7,130 nucleotides of DNA, from contig JAGHBH010000005.1 in assembly GCA_021161085.1 (NCBI GenBank), positions 1 through 7,130 of the forward strand, in the 5' to 3' direction. Position 1 is the first letter of the stretch. Each line of letters starts with the position of its first letter. Under the pieces are notes generated by a model, which saw only the letters and a list, made by a program, of their open reading frames with translations, was not told the DNA's origin and made no database searches. Shown piece after piece: positions 1-4,727 of this stretch. Position numbers and translations under genes: made by a program. The stretch is from Thermoplasmata archaeon (GTDB taxonomy: Archaea > Thermoplasmatota > Thermoplasmata > JAGHBH01).

Positions 1-2
1 AG

Positions 3-840
3 ATTAGTAAAAGGAGAGTGAACCAGATCTGGCGAGAATATCGAGTCACGGGTAAGGAGCCAATCATTGGTCAGAATATGGGTCGTCCCTCTATTCCCTT
101 ATCGATGGAAGAGGAAAATGTTGTGAAGGAAACCTATCTGAAGTATCGGTTGGGGCCAGAATGCTTGAACCGATCATTCGGAAGGAGTGGCATGTGAGGA
201 TCTCGCATAACAGGATCCACAAGTATCTGCTGAAATTGGGCTATGCTAACGAGAATGAGAAAAAGAAGAAACGGCGGCGCCGGATGAGATATGAACGAGA
301 ACACACGCTTTCAGCTGGTCATATAGATTGACATGAAAAAGGAGTGGATGGGATCTATGTTTGCGCAATCATTGACGATTCATCTAGAAAGATATCGGCT
401 GGAGGCGAGTTCGATGCCTGCAACACTGAGAACAGCAAGAAGATTGTCGATCAGGTCGTTGAAAGATACTGGTATATAAGACCAATGAGAGAACTCATCA
501 TGGACCGTGGAAGCGAGTTCGGAGCCCACCGGACCAACGAGAAAGGCGATTGAGATGGAAAATTCAAACAATACCTGGAAGGACTGGGAATAAAACCCAT
601 CAGGATTAGAAGACAACACCCCCAGTCAAATGGAAAAATCGAGAAATGGTTCGACTGCTACAGGCTCCATAGACATCTATTCCAATCCTTTGACGAGTTT
701 GTAGAATGGTACAACAATCGCCCACACGGCAGCCTCGACTACGAACACCTTGAGACCCCAGAACAAGCCATAAGAAACAATATCACGGGAAAAACTTATA
801 GGACTACACAGAACGGCGGGAGGAGGGATAAGTATTTTAA
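3..840 (+). pseudogene. Decayed insertion-sequence transposase (rve/DDE integrase type), 5' end outside the window
   Basis: Remnant of a DDE transposase that would cut and join DNA ends of an insertion sequence; it resembles the IS481/IS3-like integrase group. Reading starts in frame 3 with a helix-turn-helix-like part (RVNQIWREYRVTGKEP, then KYRLGPE at about 144-161). It must then shift to frame 2 near 159-160, where one base seems lost, and continues MLEPIIRKEW...LSAGHID. An in-frame TGA at 329-331 falls where relatives have the Trp of the D-W-H motif; a second TGA lies at 551-553. The DDE residues remain readable: Asp of HID (326-328), Asp of MDRGSEF, and Glu of QSNGKIEKW. The C-terminal part runs to TPEQAIRNN (about 754-783) and no stop follows it. 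It is visibly more A+T-rich than the host genes. Family is assigned from memory of motifs; neither IS end was identified, so the right limit is approximate. Confidence 0.85.
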
Positions 841-976
841 TGACCCCCACCTAACCCGGCTAAATCATCCGCCGTCCCCATCTAACATCCCACGTTCACC
901 CCCCGTCACCTATCACCCGTCACCCGTCGCCACCATATCCCCCATCACCACCCTCATCACCATCACGCTCAAGGAA
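841..976. other. C-rich spacer between the transposase remnant and kptA
   Basis: Non-coding stretch with almost all its G/C as C on the plus strand. It contains many short CACC and TCACC words. A weak TATA-like word (TATTTTAA, 833-840) lies just before it and could belong to a kptA promoter, but it is about 145 bp from the kptA start, so the link is weak. The spacer happens to be open in the same frame as both the transposase remnant and kptA, but it has no protein-like composition. Confidence 0.5.
896..931. repeat. Short 7-bp tandem TCACC-type repeat
   Basis: TCACC starts at 896, 906, 913 and 920, with a variant TCGCC at 927, giving a 7-bp period from 906 to about 931. Further isolated TCACC words follow at 945 and 957. 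On the minus strand this reads as GGTGA/GGGTGAC runs. It may be simple-sequence expansion; no function is evident. Confidence 0.55.
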
Positions 977-985
977 GTGATTGCC

Positions 986-1654
986 ATGCTGCAGGAGTGT
1001 AAGGAGCACGGATACTTCAGGGGAGAGACGTGCAGTGTCTGTGGAATGGAGGGCAAGTTCCTCATGAACGACCGGGAAATGGAGAAGATAGGCAGGATGA
1101 TAGCGGGCATGCTGAGGCATTTCCCGGAGAAATACCAGCTCTCCATGGACGAACACGGATGGGTGTCGGTTGCCGAGATGGTGAAGGCCATCAAGAAGCG
1201 GGACCGCAGGATGAGGTGGATAAGGAGCCATCACATCTACGCCCTGGTGGAGACCGACCCCAAGGGCCGCTACCAGGTCCGGGGCGAGAGGATAAGGGCC
1301 ACCTACGGCCATTCCATCAGCGTGGATCTGGACCTCCCCACCGACGGCATACCCGACGAACTGTTCTATCCCACCACGGAGGAGGAGGTGGACCTTCTCC
1401 TGGAGTCGGGTATAATGCCGGCGGACAGGAAGATGGTACACCTCAGCAGCACCTACGAGACCGCCTATATCGCCGGCTCCCACCGTGTGGAGAATCCGAT
1501 AATCCTGAAGGTGGATGCGAAGAAGGCCGTGGAGGACGGCATAGTCATCATGAGGGCCTGCGACACGGTCTTTCTGGTAAAAGAGGTGCCGCCAGAATAC
1601 GTCACCAAGGTGGAAGGAAAGGAACCACCATCGGACGCCGCGGAGGAAGAGTAG
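986..1654 (+). CDS. kptA: RNA 2'-phosphotransferase (Tpt1/KptA family) with N-terminal zinc ribbon
   Basis: Transfers an internal 2'-phosphate from RNA to NAD+, giving ADP-ribose 1'',2''-cyclic phosphate. In eukaryotes this finishes tRNA splicing; its role in Archaea, which ligate tRNA halves with RtcB, is not settled. Numbering from ATG 986, a zinc-ribbon-like start (Cys5, His8, Cys16, Cys19) is followed by the conserved Arg44-His45 pair (LRHFPEK), then IRATYGHS with Arg104, and then the DRKMVHLS block. The C-terminal half ends with ENPIILKVDA, DGIVIMR and VPPEYV, all family hallmarks. The 222-aa length fits archaeal KptA. I prefer ATG 986 because GGAAGTGAT (973-981) is a good ribosome-binding site four bases before it; GTG 977 is the alternative. 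The stop lies 3 bp from the convergent membrane-protein gene. The upstream frame is open back to 554 without a start codon. Confidence 0.93.
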   Translation: MLQECKEHGYFRGETCSVCGMEGKFLMNDREMEKIGRMIAGMLRHFPEKYQLSMDEHGWVSVAEMVKAIKKRDRRMRWIRSHHIYALVETDPKGRYQVRGERIRATYGHSISVDLDLPTDGIPDELFYPTTEEEVDLLLESGIMPADRKMVHLSSTYETAYIAGSHRVENPIILKVDAKKAVEDGIVIMRACDTVFLVKEVPPEYVTKVEGKEPPSDAAEEE

Positions 1655-1657
1655 GCC

Positions 1658-2527
1658 TCAATCGGAAACAGACCCCACGGATGCGGAAGAGGATGCGGGA
1701 TTTTTCCTTCCCCCCCGGGAAGATGCCCTGCCCCGATTCTTCCTTCCGGAGGTCTTGCCGGATGCCGTGCGGCTCCTGCTCCCACCGGCTGCTTTCGGCC
1801 CCCTGGCATCGGGGACCGCCCGGGCTCCTACGGGGGTTAGATCCTCCAGTTTCATGGGCGTGTGGCCGCCCCCGCCGTATCTGGTCCAGACCACCTGCTC
1901 CACGGACACCCCTTTCTTTATCAAAGACAGCGGGGGGGTCTGGGATGTTGTCTGGATGTGCCTGAGGACCGCTCTTATCTCCCTCCTGGTCTGTTCCGCC
2001 ATCAAGCCTCCTATGAAGGCAAAGACTATCACTATAGAATACTGTCCGACGCGAAGAGCGCCCACCTCGGCTATGGATGCCGCCACCTCGCCCAGGTAGA
2101 GGGTGGCGAAGTTGGCGTAGGGAACTATGAACGGAATATAGGAGGAGACAGCCGCATACACCCCTCCGAGGAGAAAGGACAGCGGGCCGTGCGCGGGAAG
2201 CCAGTATCCCGTGTACAACTTGCTGAGACCCAGAAATGCGAACACCGGGACCATCGCCGCCAGGAAACCCCGGTAGGCCGTCCCGGCCCTCCTTCCTCCT
2301 ATGTATCCAGCCACGGCCTGGCCTATGACGGGTATCCACCAGAGCATGAGCGTGAGAATGAATGTGTACTTGACCCCGCTGACGAAGGAGGAGAACTTTT
2401 CCCTCAAGGTCTCTTTCTCCTCCATGTAGAGTTGGAGATTCTCCTGTGGGGTGTTGGCCACCAGTTCACTTTTCTTCAACGTCATCCCATCCCTTGGCTG
2501 ACGAATGGCGGACGTTTCGTCCGACAC
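1658..2527 (-). CDS. Multipass membrane protein with basic C-terminal tail, function unknown
   Basis: I do not recognise a named family. From GTG 2527 the 289-aa product has a charged N-terminal part (about 1-50, including LYMEEKETLREKF, likely helical). Hydrophobic segments follow at about 54-76, 85-102, 115-137 and 162-178. Between the first two is a glycine-rich GYIGGRRAGTAYRG turn, a style seen in small archaeal DUF-type membrane proteins. After residue 180 the chain is polar, with a YGGGGHTP stretch at 216-223 and a low-complexity tail from about 240 to 289 rich in Arg, Lys, Ser and Gly. That tail is likely disordered and may bind nucleic acid or acidic lipid head groups; this is inference. 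The start is chosen because a TATA box lies about 21 bp upstream, which suggests a leaderless mRNA; ATG 2485 is an alternative. The gene is divergent from the ribosomal operon. Confidence 0.8.
   Translation of the reverse strand: MSDETSAIRQPRDGMTLKKSELVANTPQENLQLYMEEKETLREKFSSFVSGVKYTFILTLMLWWIPVIGQAVAGYIGGRRAGTAYRGFLAAMVPVFAFLGLSKLYTGYWLPAHGPLSFLLGGVYAAVSSYIPFIVPYANFATLYLGEVAASIAEVGALRVGQYSIVIVFAFIGGLMAEQTRREIRAVLRHIQTTSQTPPLSLIKKGVSVEQVVWTRYGGGGHTPMKLEDLTPVGARAVPDARGPKAAGGSRSRTASGKTSGRKNRGRASSRGGRKNPASSSASVGSVSD
2509..2523. promoter_or_regulatory. Perfect 6-bp palindrome at the start of the membrane-protein gene
   Basis: CGGACG and CGTCCG flank a 3-bp centre, directly inside the first codons of the minus-strand gene (GTG 2527-2525) and about 25-35 bp from its TATA box. 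This is where transcription should begin, so it could be a repressor operator or a 5' mRNA hairpin. It may also be chance, since it lies in coding sequence. Confidence 0.35.
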
Positions 2528-2543
2528 TATATGGTTTTTCTCC

Positions 2544-2552
2544 TATATATAT
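2544..2552 (-). promoter_or_regulatory. TATA box of the membrane-protein gene
   Basis: On the minus strand the sequence reads CATATATATAGG. Its centre is about 21 bp before GTG 2527, the distance expected for a TATA box and the initiation site of a leaderless archaeal transcript. Confidence 0.6.
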
Positions 2553-2682
2553 GTTTGGCTGACCATCACATAAAAGGGCACCCCCCTCATCACCAAACAA
2601 CCGTCCCCTCCGGCAGTCCTCACCTTCGCCCCACCCACCGACGACGGCATCACCAGCCCCCAGGTCCAAGCCTGACCAAAGG

Positions 2683-2690
2683 TTTATAAA
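2683..2690 (+). promoter_or_regulatory. TATA box of the rpl18e operon
   Basis: TTTATAAA preceded by a purine-rich AAAGG that could serve as the TFB recognition element. Initiation about 25 bp downstream would fall near 2710, leaving a leader of about 25-30 nt that begins at or close to the hairpin over the ribosome-binding site. The rest of 2553-2682 is C-rich spacer in which I see no gene. Confidence 0.65.
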
Positions 2691-2709
2691 TGGTGCCTTT
2701 ATACTCCCC

Positions 2710-2730
2710 CTCCTCCATACGTCGGAGGAG
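2710..2730 (+). promoter_or_regulatory. Leader hairpin covering the rpl18e ribosome-binding site
   Basis: CTCCTCC (2710-2716) is exactly complementary to GGAGGAG (2724-2730), with a 7-nt loop between. The right arm is the Shine-Dalgarno sequence, eight bases before ATG 2739. If the hairpin forms in the mRNA, the ribosome-binding site is closed, which would allow control of translation of the operon. Whether the left arm is transcribed depends on the exact start, which should be close to 2710. Confidence 0.5.
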
Positions 2731-2738
2731 TCAGAGAA

Positions 2739-3101
2739 ATGAAACCCTGCAGGAAGACGGACCAGCGTCTTGTGGCGCTGATAACGGACCTTAGAAGGCG
2801 TGCCTCGGAAGAAGGGGCACCCATCTGGCGAGACGTAGCGGAGAGGCTAAACAAGCCCTCGAGAAACTGGGCCCAGGTGAACGTCAGCAGGATAGCCCGG
2901 TTCTCCCAGAAAGGCGACGTTGTGCTCGTGCCCGGCAAACTGCTGGGCGGGGGAGACATAGACTTTCCGGTCACCGTGGCCGCCTACAAGGCATCAGCCT
3001 CTGCCGTGAAGAAGATAACAGGAGCCGGAGGAAAGGTGGTCTCCATCCCGGAGCTCGTGGAGGAGAACCCCAAGGGCTCCGGCGTGAGGATAATGGGGTG
3101 A
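2739..3101 (+). CDS. rpl18e: Large ribosomal subunit protein L18e (eL18)
   Basis: Component of the archaeal large ribosomal subunit, of the L18e/L15 fold. The 120-aa product has the family's opening basic segment, IWRDVAERLNKPSRNWAQVN (about 29-48), the VPGKLLGGGDI turn and a C-terminal AYKASASAVKKI helix followed by GGKVVSIPELVEENPKGSGVRIMG. Length is normal for Archaea. ATG 2739 follows GGAGGAG at 2724-2730. It is the first gene of the operon; its TGA (3099-3101) is part of GGGGTGA, the likely ribosome-binding site of rpl13, so translation of the two is probably coupled. L18e has no bacterial orthologue, which marks the DNA as archaeal. Confidence 0.97.
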   Translation: MKPCRKTDQRLVALITDLRRRASEEGAPIWRDVAERLNKPSRNWAQVNVSRIARFSQKGDVVLVPGKLLGGGDIDFPVTVAAYKASASAVKKITGAGGKVVSIPELVEENPKGSGVRIMG

Positions 3102-3105
3102 AACT

Positions 3106-3567
3106 ATGGCGGCGGTCATAGATGCCACGGACACCATTCTCGGACGGCTGGCCAGTGTTGTTGCCAAACGACTCCTTGAAGGAGAGGAGATAGTGATCGT
3201 CAACGCGGAGAGAGCGGTGATCACCGGCAGGCCCAAGGAGATAAAGATGCGGTACAAACGGAGGAGAGAACTGGGCGGACCCATGAAACCCTCCAAAGGT
3301 CCCTTCTACCCCCGGCTGCCAGACAGGATAGTGAGGAGGACCATCAGGGGCATGCTGCCCTACAAGAAACCGAGCGGCCGGGCGGCATACAAGAGGTGCA
3401 TGGTGTATATCGGCGTGCCCAAGGAATACGAGGGCATGGAATTCGAGAGGATAGACGCCCCCACAACCCTGCCCCGCTCCAGATATGTCTATGTGGGAGA
3501 GGTATCCACGTTCCTGGGGGCCAAGATACCCGCCATAGAATATGAGAAAGAAGAGGGAGGTGCGTGA
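3106..3567 (+). CDS. rpl13: Large ribosomal subunit protein L13 (uL13)
   Basis: Large-subunit protein that binds 23S rRNA. The 153-aa product starts [14 protein letters not shown], the universal L13 opening, and continues with [13 protein letters not shown], the basic [13 protein letters not shown] stretch, and [22 protein letters not shown]. These are conserved across archaeal and eukaryotic L13/L13a. The acidic C-terminal end (EYEKEEGGA) is variable in the family. Only four bases separate the rpl18e stop from ATG 3106. Its TGA (3565-3567) lies three bases before the preferred rps9 start, and GGAGGTG inside its last codons serves rps9. Confidence 0.97.
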   Translation: MAAVIDATDTILGRLASVVAKRLLEGEEIVIVNAERAVITGRPKEIKMRYKRRRELGGPMKPSKGPFYPRLPDRIVRRTIRGMLPYKKPSGRAAYKRCMVYIGVPKEYEGMEFERIDAPTTLPRSRYVYVGEVSTFLGAKIPAIEYEKEEGGA

Positions 3568-3569
3568 AC

Positions 3570-3977
3570 ATGGCAGGCAAAGTTGTGGTAACAAGCGGCA
3601 AGAGAAAGACCGCCGTGGCCCGCGCCTCCATAAAGAAGGGCAAGGGCAGGGTGAGAATAAACCACATCCCGATAGAGCTGCTCACCCCCGAGCTGGCGAG
3701 GCTTAAGATGATGGAGCCCCTTTACATAGCCGGGGAGAAGCGGTGGGGCAAGGTGGATATAAAGGTCAACGTCAGAGGCGGCGGTGTGATGGGACAGGCG
3801 GACGCCGTGAGGACCGCCATCGCCAGGGGACTGGTCGAGTACTTCAACGACAGCGAACTGGAAAAGATATACCGGGCGTACGACAGACGGATGCTGGTCA
3901 ACGACCCCCGGCGGAAGCTCCCGAAAAAGCCTCTCGGACGGGGTGCCAGAAAGAAGAGGCAGAAATCGTACAGGTGA
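3570..3977 (+). CDS. rps9: Small ribosomal subunit protein S9 (uS9)
   Basis: Small-subunit protein whose C-terminal tail reaches the P-site tRNA. The 135-aa product has [14 protein letters not shown] at the start, [23 protein letters not shown] in the middle, and ends in the basic [15 protein letters not shown]. The final S-Y-R is near-universal in archaeal S9 and shows the gene is intact. ATG 3570 is preferred over GTG 3564 because GGAGGTG (3556-3562) is correctly spaced from it and too close to the GTG. Its last codons and stop contribute the AGGTGA used by rpoN. Confidence 0.97.
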   Translation: MAGKVVVTSGKRKTAVARASIKKGKGRVRINHIPIELLTPELARLKMMEPLYIAGEKRWGKVDIKVNVRGGGVMGQADAVRTAIARGLVEYFNDSELEKIYRAYDRRMLVNDPRRKLPKKPLGRGARKKRQKSYR

Positions 3978-3984
3978 TATAGAG

Positions 3985-4176
3985 ATGATAATACCCGTGA
4001 GATGCTTCACCTGCGGAAAGGTCATCGGCTCGGCCTACGAGGCCTACAAACAGCGGGTGGAGATGGGAGAGGACCCGGCGGACGTGCTGGACAGCCTGGG
4101 CATAACCCGGTATTGCTGCCGCCGGATGCTCCTCACCCACGCAGACCTCATAGACGATGTGCTCCCGTACGGTTGA
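3985..4176 (+). CDS. rpoN: DNA-directed RNA polymerase subunit N (Rpb10 homologue)
   Basis: Small zinc-binding subunit of archaeal RNA polymerase, part of the assembly platform with subunits D, L and P. The 63-aa product starts [15 protein letters not shown] and carries the zinc ligands Cys7, Cys10, Cys44 and Cys45 (the last two as RYCCRRM), then a final helix ending in LPYG. Length is typical. An in-frame start further upstream at 3943 would add 14 residues without homology; ATG 3985 has AGGTGA (3972-3977) seven bases upstream. In other archaea rpoN commonly follows rps9, and rpoK often comes next. Here rpoK is absent from the window and tRNA-Pro follows after 13 bp. Confidence 0.97.
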   Translation: MIIPVRCFTCGKVIGSAYEAYKQRVEMGEDPADVLDSLGITRYCCRRMLLTHADLIDDVLPYG

Positions 4177-4189
4177 GCCAGTTCCCGGT

Positions 4190-4267
4190 GGGGCCGTAGG
4201 GTAGCTTGGACCATCCTTGTGCCTTGGGGTGGCATAGACCTGAGTTCAAATCTCAGCGGCCCCACCA
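4190..4267 (+). tRNA. tRNA-Pro(GGG)
   Basis: Complete cloverleaf. The acceptor stem GGGGCCG (4190-4196) pairs perfectly with CGGCCCC (4257-4263), followed by discriminator A and an encoded CCA. The D arm lies at 4199-4217, with GG at 4208-4209; its stem has a G10-U25 wobble and a U13-U22 mismatch, both common in Archaea. The anticodon stem 4219-4223/4231-4235 carries the loop TTGGGGT, giving anticodon GGG (4226-4228), which reads proline codons. The variable loop has four bases. The T stem CTGAG/CTCAG (4240-4244/4252-4256) encloses TTCAAAT. No intron. It is 13 bp after rpoN on the same strand and may be co-transcribed with the operon. Its 3' end is the source of the repeats downstream. Confidence 0.95.
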
Positions 4268-4288
4268 ATTAACCAATTGTTTCTATTA
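4266..4288 (+). terminator. Possible terminator after tRNA-Pro
   Basis: CAATT-AACC-AATTG (4266-4279) is a perfect 5-bp inverted repeat, directly followed by the T-rich TTTCTATTA. Archaeal termination depends mainly on T-runs, so this could end the rpoN/tRNA transcript. The stem is A+T-rich and weak. Confidence 0.4.
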
Positions 4289-4310
4289 CCCCAGCCGGTG
4301 AGTTTGAGAA

Positions 4311-4331
4311 GGGGAACACGCAGTGTTCTCC
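4311..4331 (+). other. Nine-pair hairpin between the tRNA and the repeat array
   Basis: GGGGAACAC and GTGTTCTCC pair around a 3-nt loop with one G-U wobble. It ends six bases before the first downstream copy of the tRNA tail. It is not part of the 127-bp unit. It could be a processing or termination structure, or the end of an inserted element. Confidence 0.4.
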
Positions 4332-4336
4332 CAGAA

Positions 4337-4640
4337 TCAAATCTCAGCGGCCCCACCTTTCACGCTAGTGAAAGGCTGGAGGAGAATATCATTTTCCTCC
4401 GAAGCCAACTCTGGGTTATGTATATGTTCGTTGGTGTGCCCGCCTTGCCTCGAAGCAAAGCTCCATCGGCTCAGCGGCCCCACCTTTCACATTAGTGAAA
4501 GGCTAGAGGAGAATATCATTTTCCTCCAAAGCCAACTCTGGGTTACGTATATGTTCGTTGGTGTGCCCGCCTTGCCTCGAAGCAAAGCTCCATCGGCTCA
4601 GCGGCCCCACCTTTCACATTAGTGAAAGGCTGGAGGAGAA
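4337..4640 (+). repeat. Array of tRNA-Pro 3' tail copies in 127-bp tandem units
   Basis: The last 21 bases of the tRNA before its final A (4246-4266) recur exactly at 4337-4357. From CTCAGCGGCCCCACC onward the sequence repeats with an exact 127-bp period: unit 1 at 4343-4469, unit 2 at 4470-4596, and a 44-bp partial unit 3 at 4597-4640. Units 1 and 2 differ at five positions, all transitions. After the tRNA tail each full unit has CCTTTCAC-4 nt-GTGAAAGG, then GAGGA/TCCTC enclosed by GGCT/AGCC, and an imperfect GCCTTGCCTC/GAAGCAAAGC hairpin. GGTGTGCCCGC near the end of the unit is 9/11 complementary to the next tRNA tail. Reading frames in this stretch repeat with the units, have no homology I recognise, and are not called as genes. 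Integration scars or small structured RNA units are both possible. Confidence 0.9.
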
Positions 4641-4688
4641 CACCCCCACACATTGGGTAAAAACCCGGTGGAGGGATATAACGGCATC

Positions 4689-4696
4689 TTTATTAA
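4689..4696 (+). promoter_or_regulatory. TATA box of citF
   Basis: TTTATTAA, about 36 bp before ATG 4728, places the likely initiation near 4718 and a leader of about 10 nt. A T6 run at 4704-4709 follows and could also terminate transcription coming from the array. Confidence 0.5.
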
Positions 4697-4727
4697 CCCC
4701 CGGTTTTTTGTGCGGCCTGGTGTCCGC

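Noticed and set aside
329..553. TGA read as Trp or selenocysteine in the transposase
   Set aside because: The gene also has a frameshift, and six other genes here end in TGA as a normal stop. The second TGA is not at a conserved Trp position.
896..945. G-quadruplex on the minus strand of the C-rich spacer
   Set aside because: G-runs are present but the loops reach 11-13 bases, so a stable quadruplex is not well supported.
1862..2689. Long plus-strand frame opposite the membrane-protein gene
   Set aside because: It is antisense to a frame with clear membrane segments and a TATA box; its own translation is Pro/His/Gly-rich and unlike any protein I know. The plus-strand frame at 1030-1965 over kptA is rejected for the same reasons.
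4337..4640. CRISPR array
   Set aside because: The unit is 127 bp, nearly identical throughout and present only 2.3 times; there are no unique spacers.
4653..4727. TTG 4653 as the citF start
   Set aside because: It would add 25 residues without family similarity, and it lies upstream of the TATA box at 4689-4696.
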